From Paenibacillaceae bacterium (GTDB taxonomy: Bacteria; Bacillota; Bacilli; Paenibacillales; Paenibacillaceae): a stretch of DNA of 64,000 nt. Positions 1 through 7,848 of the stretch are shown piece by piece. A program made the position numbers and the translations under genes. Under the pieces are notes generated by a model that worked only from the letters and a program-made list of their open reading frames with translations, was not told the origin of the DNA and searched no databases. Position 1 is the first letter of the stretch, and each line of letters opens with the position of its first letter. The DNA is taken from NCBI GenBank assembly GCA_004134985.1, contig REGQ01000010.1, forward strand, positions 124,001 to 188,000, in the 5' to 3' direction.

Positions 1-1247
1 CCAAGGCTAAGAATAAAACAGGAGAATAGGTTCACCAGCATAAAGACAGCAACGGTTTTCCAATCCGCCATATTAAGCAGCCAATAACCGATCATAGCGA
101 TGAAACCGCTCAAACGGATATAAGGGTTTAAGGTTTCAAATAAGATGTTATAAGGAAGTGTTAAAAACCCAAACACTTTGTAACGGGGGCGGAAGATCAT
201 ATGAATGCCCTCTTCAATCATGTTTTTCAGATTACCACGCCCCCAACGCATCCGTTGGCTGCTTAGAATCCGATAAGTATCCGGCGCTTGTGTCCAACAA
301 ACGGCGTCCGGGCAAAAAGCGACATGATAAGGTATTTTGTTCTCCAGGCAATAGCGATGCAGCTTGATGACAATGTTCATGTCCTCCCCAGGGTATCCGC
401 CACGGTAACCGCCTACGGCAATCACTTTATCCTTTTGAAAAACGCCGAAGGCGCCGGATACAATGATCAATCCGTTAATGGAGCTCCAGCCGATCCGACC
501 ACCCAAAAAAGCTTTGATGTACTCGACGTTTTGGAGTGCAGGCCACATTTTTTTGGGGAATCGGATGTTTTTGACGATCCCGTCTTCCACTGTACAGCTG
601 TTAACGATTCGAACATTTCCGCCGACTGCCACGGTATCTTCGGGGTTTTCCATATACACTCTGGCGATTCTTGTCAGAGCATCCTTTTCCAATAATGAAT
701 CGGCATCAATTGTCGAGATCAAAGGATAGTGGGATAGGTTAATCCCTGCATTCAAGGAGTCCGCTTTCCCTCCATTTTCTTTATCAATGAAGTACAAGTT
801 CGGATATTCAGGATTGTGATAATACCCTCTAATCTTTTCAGTTTTAATGTGACTTGCAGCAAACGGCTTGATTTCTTTAAGCTGAAACTCTTCGATCATG
901 ATTTTGACTGTATCGTCTTGGGAGCCGTCATTAACGACGATGACTTCATATTCCGGATAATTCAAGGCTAATAATGATCGTACATTTTCTTTAATCATTA
1001 ATTCTTCGTTATACGCCGGAACTAATAAAGATACTGCCGGTACGTGTTCAGAACCGGATAGCTTCTGTACACGGTTGTACCGTATCCCTCTATGAAGAAG
1101 GGAAGTATGACGAATCGATAGGCCGAAGATCAGGAAATAGATCAGAGTGATGACCAATGCATAATACATGGCGAAGTAGGCGTAGCTCAATAAAAATTCG
1201 CGCAAGTAACTCGCTGCTTGCTGTAAATAATAATCCAGCATTCTCAT
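1..1247 (-). CDS. Processive family-2 glycosyltransferase, membrane polysaccharide synthase (C-terminus beyond window)
   Basis: The reading frame starts at the ATG at 1247 and runs off the left edge (415 codons visible). An N-terminal membrane segment lies at about residues 18-44. The GT-A core follows, with VSLLVPAYNEE near 72, a D-A-D triad at 181-183 for UDP-sugar/metal binding, GED at 287-289 as catalytic-base region, and QRMRW at 331-335. The last is the QxxRW signature of processive synthases such as cellulose, hyaluronan and poly-GlcNAc synthases. Membrane helices resume after about 355. It probably polymerises and exports a polysaccharide from UDP-sugars at the cytoplasmic membrane. 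It is the last gene of a three-gene minus-strand run with the HEAT protein (27 bp upstream) and a secreted hydrolase. The polymer cannot be read from sequence. Confidence 0.9.
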   Translation of the reverse strand, partial: MRMLDYYLQQAASYLREFLLSYAYFAMYYALVITLIYFLIFGLSIRHTSLLHRGIRYNRVQKLSGSEHVPAVSLLVPAYNEELMIKENVRSLLALNYPEYEVIVVNDGSQDDTVKIMIEEFQLKEIKPFAASHIKTEKIRGYYHNPEYPNLYFIDKENGGKADSLNAGINLSHYPLISTIDADSLLEKDALTRIARVYMENPEDTVAVGGNVRIVNSCTVEDGIVKNIRFPKKMWPALQNVEYIKAFLGGRIGWSSINGLIIVSGAFGVFQKDKVIAVGGYRGGYPGEDMNIVIKLHRYCLENKIPYHVAFCPDAVCWTQAPDTYRILSSQRMRWGRGNLKNMIEEGIHMIFRPRYKVFGFLTLPYNILFETLNPYIRLSGFIAMIGYWLLNMADWKTVAVFMLVNLFSCFILSL

Positions 1248-1273
1248 GGTTTGTTTCCTCCTAAACCTGCAAG

Positions 1274-2467
1274 CTACACAACACGATAGATTTGTTTGTT
1301 CTTGCCAAGCATCTTTTCGTAATGGTAATCGAGCGAATTGTATCTTGTGAGTTGATCAAGGTCATGGAGCTGTATCGAAAGGGATTTGATTTCTCCCTCA
1401 ATTAGCATTTGGAGATATTCCCCGTGCTCTGACCCTTTTGCTTCTGCAGTGACGCTGCACAATGCGGCTATCCCTTCTTCTCCCAGAAGCAATAACCCTT
1501 TGGCACTGGCGTCGGATACTCGCTTGCTTTCATCCAACAATGCGTTTCTCATGACATCAATATACGTAACCATTTGCAGATCGGCGATCGCTTGAACGGT
1601 GAGGACGCGCACTTCATCCAGTGGATGCCGAAGCAGCTTCTGAACGACGTTTCTGGGAATAAAATGGACCGATTTCAAATAGATTTCCACGGCTTTATAT
1701 TGAATGGTGCTATCCGTGGAATCGATGAGTCGATAGACAGCTGATGCCACCGTCGGTTCGGTATAGTCCTTCAATCCGCCCAGGCCAATCTGAATGAATG
1801 CATTATTTTCCCGTTTAATGAATTTGGCGAAAAGCGCCCCATGGTTAATATCCGCTTCTTTAATGATGTCGACAAGCAAATCATAAAATCCTTTGTTATG
1901 TCTTAGAAGAATCTGCACCATGTCCTTGACATCCTGTTCATCGCGAGCGCACTTCGCAATCGAACGGGCGATGACAAAGAGGTAAGAATTCAATTTATGC
2001 GTTTGGAGCAACTTGAGTAAAGCCGGAACGGCTTCCTGAACTCTCATGCAGCCTAAGTGATATGCCGCATCGATTTTCACAGCATGAGAACCTTTTTTCA
2101 ACCGGTCCAAATGGTATTGAACCAATCCCAATCGCTTGCAGAGCGCCATACATTTCTCGCGAGGCGTTCCGGTAAAGTTTTCGATCATATCATTCAAACG
2201 TTCCTGCATCACTTCTTGTTCTACTTTGGTCATTGAAAACGGTGGTGCGTTAAGCGGCTCTTTTCCTTCGGCATTGACAAGGACATAGGTGAAATAATCT
2301 TTGATTTTGCCTTCAAACCTGCGTTCAATTTTAGTTCTATTCAACTTTTTGATTTTCATGGCATAAACCACAACGGCGAATACAATATTTAAAACAATCA
2401 GAACATACAATATTTTAATCGCCACTTCGATGTTAATATACACGAATAAAATCCATCCTTCCTTCAT
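1274..2467 (-). CDS. Membrane-anchored HEAT-repeat protein of the polysaccharide unit
   Basis: This 397-residue protein has one hydrophobic segment at residues 7-38, then a basic stretch and a soluble helical region. From about residue 95 to 340 it shows repeated paired helices with the alternating Leu/Ala/Val pattern of HEAT or PBS-lyase-like repeats (for example AAYHLGCMRVQEAVPALLKL). HEAT solenoids usually bind proteins, so I infer a scaffold or partner of the adjacent glycosyltransferase. Its start is only 2 bp after the stop of the upstream hydrolase gene, so the two are surely co-transcribed and probably translationally coupled. No catalytic motif is visible. The exact family is not recognised. 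Confidence 0.75.
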   Translation of the reverse strand: MKEGWILFVYINIEVAIKILYVLIVLNIVFAVVVYAMKIKKLNRTKIERRFEGKIKDYFTYVLVNAEGKEPLNAPPFSMTKVEQEVMQERLNDMIENFTGTPREKCMALCKRLGLVQYHLDRLKKGSHAVKIDAAYHLGCMRVQEAVPALLKLLQTHKLNSYLFVIARSIAKCARDEQDVKDMVQILLRHNKGFYDLLVDIIKEADINHGALFAKFIKRENNAFIQIGLGGLKDYTEPTVASAVYRLIDSTDSTIQYKAVEIYLKSVHFIPRNVVQKLLRHPLDEVRVLTVQAIADLQMVTYIDVMRNALLDESKRVSDASAKGLLLLGEEGIAALCSVTAEAKGSEHGEYLQMLIEGEIKSLSIQLHDLDQLTRYNSLDYHYEKMLGKNKQIYRVV

Positions 2468-2469
2468 CT

Positions 2470-4701
2470 TTACTCGGATACCGGTTCATTCACTTCACGC
2501 ATCGCTTTTTGCATAATAGAATAGCTTTGTTTTGGGCGTTCCACATAGTTGACATCGATATCTTCCCACCGTTTCCATGTGTAACGCGGAAGCTTCGAAA
2601 CCGGATAGGGGTTGTCGCCTTCGAGTCCGATGACTTCTTTCGAGTTCTTGTGGACGATCCATGGAACAATGCGAACGCCCTCGACTTTCACAGATTCAAA
2701 TTCCTTCGTTCCCGTATCTTCGTAACTAATGGCGCTGAGTGAGCTTGGATCACTGAACCCCAGCAGCATCCATGGAATCCGAATTTCCAATACGTTGTCT
2801 TTGGCCTGCCACATCGCTTTTGAGTTATAGTTCGGATCTTGCGGATCGCTCGTTCCTCGCAGCATGTCTCCTACTTCAATATCACCAAAGGGATGATCGA
2901 CACGGGCATCCGGATATTCGAGCAAATAATTCACGACCAATTTCCATGGGTGAAAAAGTCCGCTATTATCCTGCAACACTTGAGGGTCATAGTCCAATAT
3001 GTTCGATAGCTTGCCATAGAACCTCGTATGGAAGTCATAATTGGAGGCAATCATCATCTGCCCTTGATCCTTGTTCCCGAGTTCGATTAAGGTTTCCAAT
3101 CCTTCATCCAGCGTCTTTCCCTGGAGTTGCGGTGCATGACGATTGCCGCCGTCTAACGTATCAAACCCGAAATAGATGGTTTTTTTTGAGAAATCAAAAT
3201 ATTCAGAAAAATTTACCAAGAGGTAAAGATATCCTTCATCATGTGCGGCCCATACTTCATTCACACCTTCGATTTGCATAGCAAGCTTCGTCTTCTCCCC
3301 GTCGCCAAGCTTGTCCCAGTCCGAAGCATCCCCGTCAATATGAATGACATCATCTTTACTTGGATACATGCCGAGCACCCCAAAATGAGATTCGTTCGTG
3401 AGCGTGTTATACCAATACGCCCGTCGGTCGGGAATGTCGTAATGCATCGTGTTCCAGGTTTTCTTAAACCACTCATCCTGCCATGTAAACAAGATCGCGC
3501 CGGAGTATCCTTCCTGATGGATTTGACGGAACATATCCGCATCCATTTCCCCTTGTGTCTTGTCGTCGTGCCCTCCCTGGTTACGCCCCAGCATGCCTGT
3601 ATGGGCAATGCCCTGTGAGGCGGGAACACCAAACTCGGTTATCATAATTGGCATATCATTATGGTATTTCTTCAGCTTGTGCAGATAGGTTTTGTAACTA
3701 TCGATTTCCCCTTTGTCATTTCTCATCGTTTGATACGACTTGTCAAAGGTAAAGAAGTCGGGGTAATAAGGATAGACGTGATAGGAGGCAAAATAACCGG
3801 CATCCCAATCGACGGCTGCGATATGCGACGGATCGACACTGACCATATCTTCAGCAACCAATGGCTCGCCTGGATGTTCAAGCGGATCGGTGGTCACCCA
3901 ATTCGAGAATGCAATCGGATGCTGCCATCCGTGCTTTGCTTCGGTTACGGCCGTAATGTCGACCATTTCAGCCAACCATTTTTCAAAAGGACTGGCACCG
4001 GGTTTGCTTGCAAAATGTTCTCCTGTATAATCAGGCACATCCGAATTATTCTTATTCGTTCTATCCACCATAACAGGATCCCACTCGGTGCCGACGATCC
4101 ATCCCATGAGATAGGGCCCTGCATTAAACACGTATTTACCGCTGGCTTTTCCGGAATGCGCCTCGGCTTCAAGATCAATATTTCCGTACACTGCTTCTAC
4201 AGCCTCTCGAATCTCTTTTTCAAATTTCTGTTTTACTTTCGGATCAAATGCGTTCTGACCTTCAATCAATTGTTCCTCCGGACTCCATACCCCTTGAATG
4301 AAAAAGAGCGGATTATCCTGATGTTTCGCATTATATCGAACCAAAGATTCGTAAAACTCCGGTTTTAAAATTGTGTACACACGAATAACGTTGGCGCCCA
4401 TCTCTTGAATCATTTCAAACCATCTCAGATAGTCATTCTTCGAAATCTCAAGCTCGCCGGGGAAATGTCCTGGAACAGCCGCTCCCATATTGACCCCTTT
4501 GGCAAAGTAAGGTTTCCATGATTGGTTTTGAAATTGTTCCATTTGCGGCCCATTCGTTTTAAATTTCACCTTAAATCCTTTGCTGATTTCGGTGTTTTCA
4601 ACCTTAGCTGCAGGCGGCATCAACCAATAAGCGAAAGCTCCGCCCGCGATGACAACAATCAGTCCTAATTTGATAAAACCACTTCTGAATAACATTTTCA
4701 T
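2470..4701 (-). CDS. Secreted or membrane-anchored glycoside hydrolase-like protein (TIM barrel plus CBM9/DOMON-like domain)
   Basis: I chose the ATG at 4701 because AGGAAG lies 6 bases before it; the ATG at 4716 has no ribosome site. The protein (743 residues) has an uncleaved-looking signal anchor at about 8-28. A clan-A-like barrel spans roughly 60-450: GVNMGAAVPGHFPGE at its start, GTEW with a candidate acid/base Glu near 206, and ITEFG with a candidate nucleophile Glu near 356. A C-terminal beta domain starting IDGDASDWDKL (about 455 onward) resembles CBM9/DOMON modules. It is first in the unit with the HEAT protein and GT2 synthase, as cellulases accompany bacterial cellulose synthases. 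Role inferred: trimming or remodelling the exported polymer. Confidence 0.75.
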   Translation of the reverse strand: MKMLFRSGFIKLGLIVVIAGGAFAYWLMPPAAKVENTEISKGFKVKFKTNGPQMEQFQNQSWKPYFAKGVNMGAAVPGHFPGELEISKNDYLRWFEMIQEMGANVIRVYTILKPEFYESLVRYNAKHQDNPLFFIQGVWSPEEQLIEGQNAFDPKVKQKFEKEIREAVEAVYGNIDLEAEAHSGKASGKYVFNAGPYLMGWIVGTEWDPVMVDRTNKNNSDVPDYTGEHFASKPGASPFEKWLAEMVDITAVTEAKHGWQHPIAFSNWVTTDPLEHPGEPLVAEDMVSVDPSHIAAVDWDAGYFASYHVYPYYPDFFTFDKSYQTMRNDKGEIDSYKTYLHKLKKYHNDMPIMITEFGVPASQGIAHTGMLGRNQGGHDDKTQGEMDADMFRQIHQEGYSGAILFTWQDEWFKKTWNTMHYDIPDRRAYWYNTLTNESHFGVLGMYPSKDDVIHIDGDASDWDKLGDGEKTKLAMQIEGVNEVWAAHDEGYLYLLVNFSEYFDFSKKTIYFGFDTLDGGNRHAPQLQGKTLDEGLETLIELGNKDQGQMMIASNYDFHTRFYGKLSNILDYDPQVLQDNSGLFHPWKLVVNYLLEYPDARVDHPFGDIEVGDMLRGTSDPQDPNYNSKAMWQAKDNVLEIRIPWMLLGFSDPSSLSAISYEDTGTKEFESVKVEGVRIVPWIVHKNSKEVIGLEGDNPYPVSKLPRYTWKRWEDIDVNYVERPKQSYSIMQKAMREVNEPVSE

Positions 4702-5145
4702 TGCACTCTTCCTCATGTCTGTAATCTTGATGTCTGTCTAGCAATGATAGCTATATTCGGAGATAAAGCAGGGCGGCCTGAGCCCACTACCCCAATAATG
4801 TAGCACAATGAGACAAGCCCCTTCAATTAAAACCGAGCCTTGCCAAGATTAATTTTTTTTTAGAACTTTAATAATTGAAATGCTGCTTTTTGCTCATGAA
4901 GATACTGTCGCAGCATCATTTGAAACCGAATTGTCCTTTAATTACAGCCCTTTAGATATCTTAGGAAGCGAGCAAGAATTTGCTTTTTGTCTCGGCTGGA
5001 AGACTGCAGCTTTCCTAATTTTCGCAAAGACGAATACCAGGATCAGCCCGCAAATAAAGAAAGCGAATTTAATTATTATATTCTGGTCCAATGTGATATT
5101 CTAATAATGGCAACACGCATGAAGCCAAAAACATGGGAGGTTATG
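4702..5145. other. Divergent intergenic region between the polysaccharide unit and the VOC gene
   Basis: These 444 bases must carry the promoters of the leftward polysaccharide unit and the rightward VOC gene. They are AT-rich with a GC-rich patch near 4770-4790 that can form a small hairpin (GGGC/GCCC). I see no gene, riboswitch or clear repeat here. Short open frames in this stretch have no ribosome site and no recognisable protein pattern. Confidence 0.5.
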
Positions 5146-5541
5146 ATGGGCAGGCTTATTCATTTCGAAATTCATGTAGATGACATGGAACGTGCCAAGA
5201 AGTTTTATGGTGAGCTATTTGAATGGAAATTTGAGGACTGGAGCGAATATGCTGGCATGCCCTATTTTGGAGCTGTGACGGGCGAAGCGAATGAACTTGG
5301 AATCAACGGAGCTTTGATGCAACGTCAAGGCTGTTCGCCAGAACCAGGACAAGCTGTGAATGGTTATGCATGTACCATGGGCGTGGAAGACTACGATGTT
5401 ACTGAAGCAAAAATACTTAACCTTGGAGGCAAGGTCGCAATGCCGAAGTTTGCACTGCCTGGGATGGCCTGGCAAGGGTATTACATTGACACGGAAGGCA
5501 ATACTTTTGGTATTCATCAGCCAGATGAGAACGCGAAATAG
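5146..5541 (+). CDS. VOC (glyoxalase/bleomycin-resistance fold) family protein
   Basis: The product is 131 residues, normal for a single-domain VOC protein made of two beta-alpha-beta-beta-beta modules. It opens with GRLIHFEIHVDDMERAKKFY, the usual first strand and helix carrying the first metal-ligand His, and closes with GYYIDTEGNTFGIHQ. This end pattern is typical of the glyoxalase-like subfamily annotated as VOC family proteins of unknown substrate. Start choice: GGGAGG at 5135-5140 is spaced 5 bases from the ATG at 5146; the ATG at 5143 is too close. It is probably cytoplasmic and monocistronic, with a strong terminator 22 bases after its stop. The reaction is not predictable from sequence. 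Confidence 0.85.
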   Translation: MGRLIHFEIHVDDMERAKKFYGELFEWKFEDWSEYAGMPYFGAVTGEANELGINGALMQRQGCSPEPGQAVNGYACTMGVEDYDVTEAKILNLGGKVAMPKFALPGMAWQGYYIDTEGNTFGIHQPDENAK

Positions 5542-5563
5542 AATTTCTTCTTTTCCACGCAAT

Positions 5564-5594
5564 AAAAGCCGATCGGATGCGATCGGCTTTTCAC
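5564..5594 (+). terminator. Intrinsic terminator of the VOC gene
   Basis: Perfect 11-bp stem aaaagccgatc/gatcggctttt around the 6-base loop ggatgc. The A-rich left arm and T-rich right arm would let it act on both strands. Confidence 0.85.
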
Positions 5595-5759
5595 ACTTGT
5601 TGCGTCATCAGATCTATAGCATTGAATCAGAAGTCTGAAAGGTCGATCGGAGCGAAGCTGCTCGTCCAAAATATTGTCAGGCTCAAGGAGCCTTTGCCAT
5701 GTTAAACTGAATCTGGCACAATAAATTTTAATAATCCCCATCGGAAAGGTGTGTTTTGG

Positions 5760-6368
5760 ATGAGCTCAGCCCATATTGTAGATCAGCTTTCGACAGACGT
5801 ACAGTCTCACCGGATAGCCGAGCACGGCGTGTCCCCATTGTTTCTTAACCGCTGGTCGCCGCGCGCTTTCGATAGCCGTAAAGTAGCGGAGGAAGATTTG
5901 AATGCCATTTTAGAGGCGGCTCACTGGGCACCATCTTCCTTTAACGACCAGCCATGGCGGTTTGTCGTGGCCAAGACAGAGGAGCAGTTAGCTGTCTTTC
6001 ATCCGTTTTTGGGCGAGTTTAACCAGACTTGGGCGACCAAAGCGCCTGTGCTCGTTCTGATTGCTTCCGACACCAAGCGGGACAACGGCGATTCGAACAG
6101 AGCGCATGAATTCGATGCAGGGACAGCCTGGGGCTATCTGGCGCTGGAAGCGACTTTGAAAGGACTCGCGGCGCATGCCATTGGCGGATTCGACCGCGAG
6201 CAAGCCAAGGCAGTGTTGCAATTGCCTGCGCATTACGACCTGCATGTCGTCATTGCCATTGGTTATCGAGGGGATAAGAGCAGTCTGCCTGAACCTGTTC
6301 AGGCCAGAGAAGTGCCTAGTCCACGAAAAGCCCTTAGCGAAGTGATCATCGAAGGCGTGTCCAAGTAA
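5760..6368 (+). CDS. Nitroreductase-family FMN oxidoreductase
   Basis: The 202-residue product has the compact nitroreductase fold. NRWSPRAFD near the start is the R-S/R-x-F motif that contacts FMN phosphate. AAHWAPSSFNDQPWRF follows, the standard second FMN/dimer motif. The helix AWGYLALEATLKGLAAHAIGGF and the terminal YRGD match the family. It probably acts as a cytoplasmic NAD(P)H-dependent flavin enzyme on nitro or quinone compounds. I chose the ATG at 5760 because AAAGG at 5745-5749 is about 10 bases upstream; the GTG at 5751 lies only one base from that site. It is transcribed alone. The substrate is unknown. Confidence 0.9.
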   Translation: MSSAHIVDQLSTDVQSHRIAEHGVSPLFLNRWSPRAFDSRKVAEEDLNAILEAAHWAPSSFNDQPWRFVVAKTEEQLAVFHPFLGEFNQTWATKAPVLVLIASDTKRDNGDSNRAHEFDAGTAWGYLALEATLKGLAAHAIGGFDREQAKAVLQLPAHYDLHVVIAIGYRGDKSSLPEPVQAREVPSPRKALSEVIIEGVSK

Positions 6369-6393
6369 GCAAATCAAATTGCAGCACAAAGGA

Positions 6394-6436
6394 GAGGCAG
6401 TCACAAAAGTCATGAACATGGCGACGTGACTGCCTC
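6394..6436 (+). terminator. Inverted repeat after the nitroreductase gene
   Basis: Perfect 11-bp arms gaggcagtcac (6394-6404) and gtgactgcctc (6426-6436) enclose a 21-base loop. No T tract follows, so termination is likely inefficient or the hairpin protects the mRNA 3' end. The right arm runs straight into the first unit of the tandem array. Confidence 0.5.
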
Positions 6437-6438
6437 GA

Positions 6439-6903
6439 TCTGTATGATTTTTCATACACATTTGCTCGGCAAGCGGCGAAATCGCCTTGATCTGTATGAT
6501 TTTTCATACACATTGCCCCGCAAGAGGCGAAATCACCTCGTTCTGTATGATTTTTCATACACATTGCCCCGCAAGAGGGCGATATCGACTCGATCTGTAT
6601 GATTTTTCATACACATTGCCCCGCAAGGGGCGAAATCGCCTCAATCTGTATGATTTTTCATACACATTTGCTCGGCAAGGGGCAAAATCGCCTCCATCTG
6701 TATGATTTTTCATACACATTTGCCCGGTAAGCGGCGAAATCGCCCCGATCTATATGATTTTTCATACACATTTGCCCGGCAAGGGGCAAAATCGCCTCCA
6801 TCTGTATGATTTTTCATACACATTTGCCCCGCAAGAGGCGAAATCGCCTTGATCTGTATGATTTTTCATACACATTTGCCCCGCAAGGGGCAAAATTGCC
6901 CCT
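6439..6903. repeat. Nine-unit tandem array of 51/52-bp double-dyad repeats
   Basis: The dyad TGTATGA-TTTT-TCATACA begins at 6441, 6493, 6544, 6596, 6647, 6699, 6751, 6803 and 6855 (the 6751 copy reads TATATGA), so the period alternates between 51 and 52 bp. The rest of each unit is a second, variable dyad of the type GGCGAAATCGCC or GCCCCGCAAGGGGC. Every unit therefore offers two hairpins or two symmetric protein sites. The linkers are similar to each other, so this is not a CRISPR array. The mixed 51/52 period breaks any reading frame, so it is not coding. It lies between a plus-strand nitroreductase gene and the 3' end of a minus-strand SLH gene. Confidence 0.9.
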
Positions 6904-6984
6904 AACGCTTATTTCCCTGCATCGCAAGCCTTCTGGTAAATTTCCAAGTAACGGTCAACTTGCAGCGTTGCAAAGCCGCCGATA

Positions 6985-7022
6985 TCCCTCCCTCTCTCCC
7001 TCTCTCCCTCTCCCTATCTATA
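6985..7022. repeat. Pyrimidine-rich CCCTCTCT low-complexity tract
   Basis: A run of CCCT/CTCT units just downstream of the SLH gene stop (7043). It is purine-rich on the transcribed strand. No function is evident. Confidence 0.6.
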
Positions 7023-7042
7023 TCCTGCGAGCCTGTTATTTG

Positions 7043-7831
7043 TTAAATGAATTCCGCTTTCTGAAGGAATCGCTGAATGATTGCTGCGGTTTCTGCTCTC
7101 GTAATATTTTGCAGAGGACGCAGTTCGCCTTTGTAACCGCCAATAACGCCGATTTCAATGGTTAACGCTGCAGCTTGACGAGCCCAAGGGGCCAATTGCT
7201 CGCTATCTGCAAAATTATTGACTAGTTCCTGCTGCTTCGTATTGTCGATCTCCTTATTCAGCTCCACAAGCTTCATTGCCCTGGATAGAATAACCATCGC
7301 TTCCTGTCTAGTAATCTTCTCATTAGGTTTGAAGGAACCATCGCGATGTCCATCGACCAGCCCATAAGAATATCCGATCTGAACTGCTTGATGATACCAC
7401 GCTTTCTCCTCTACATCCTTGAAACGAAACGTCTTGTTAGCTGAGCTTAAGCCTAATGCTCTAATAATAATAGCCATAAACTCTGCGCGCGTAATTTCGC
7501 TATCCGGTAAAAACCGCTGCTCATCTGCTCCATTAATGACGAGTCTTGATGCCAAGTCATTAATGCTTTCTTGAGCCCAATGGTTGGACACATCCGTAAA
7601 GGTTTTTTTATGATAAACAAGTCCATAAATGCTATTGGTCATACTATTAAGGATAGCGTAATCGCGCTCTCCTTCACGTACTACCTTCGTCGGGATATGA
7701 ACAATCGTACCATCCGACATAAGCTTTACGCCCGTCGCAATAGGTTTAGAATATATCCCTAAAGGTATTGCAAAGCGCCTTTCTACAAAAGCATCGAATT
7801 GATTTAATTCTATTTCCTTATCCCCATGCAA
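7043..7831 (-). CDS. C-terminal part of a frameshifted SLH surface protein (three SLH domains)
   Basis: This segment encodes a short pre-SLH domain (IVHIPTKVVREGERDYAILN) followed by three SLH domains. Their signatures are FTDVSNHWAQESI, FKDVEEKAWYHQAV and FADSEQLAPWARQAA, each with its ITRAEF or ITRQEA box. SLH triplets bind pyruvylated secondary cell-wall polymer and anchor proteins to the surface. It has no start or signal peptide of its own. The paralogue at 32482-35085 has this same block at its C-terminus, and restoring one base at 7857-7860 joins it in frame to the reading frame at 7849-10746. I read the two pieces as one gene, interrupted either truly or by a sequence error. Confidence 0.85.
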   Translation of the reverse strand: MHGDKEIELNQFDAFVERRFAIPLGIYSKPIATGVKLMSDGTIVHIPTKVVREGERDYAILNSMTNSIYGLVYHKKTFTDVSNHWAQESINDLASRLVINGADEQRFLPDSEITRAEFMAIIIRALGLSSANKTFRFKDVEEKAWYHQAVQIGYSYGLVDGHRDGSFKPNEKITRQEAMVILSRAMKLVELNKEIDNTKQQELVNNFADSEQLAPWARQAAALTIEIGVIGGYKGELRPLQNITRAETAAIIQRFLQKAEFI

Positions 7832-7848
7832 CCCTTTTATAGAAAAAC

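Noticed and set aside
3241-4368. Open frames opposite the glycoside hydrolase gene
   Set aside because: They are antisense shadows with rare-residue composition and no ribosome sites. The minus-strand gene is clearly real.
4740-4800. Possible c-di-GMP riboswitch upstream of the polysaccharide unit
   Set aside because: I looked for the GEMM core but found only a short GC hairpin; no supporting motif.
4880-5104. Plus-strand 74-codon frame before the VOC gene
   Set aside because: No ribosome site and no known pattern; it reads into the VOC upstream region.
6346-6705. Protein-coding repeats reading through the 51/52-bp array on both strands
   Set aside because: The units mostly are 52 bp, so the frame changes between units, and there is no ribosome site or conserved protein.
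6439-6903. CRISPR array
   Set aside because: The dyad repeats look like short repeats with linkers, but the linkers are homologous to each other and no cas gene is near.
7043-7831. Separate stand-alone SLH gene starting at the ATG at 7831
   Set aside because: No ribosome site or signal peptide; homology to the paralogue shows it is the C-terminus of the frame at 7849-10746.
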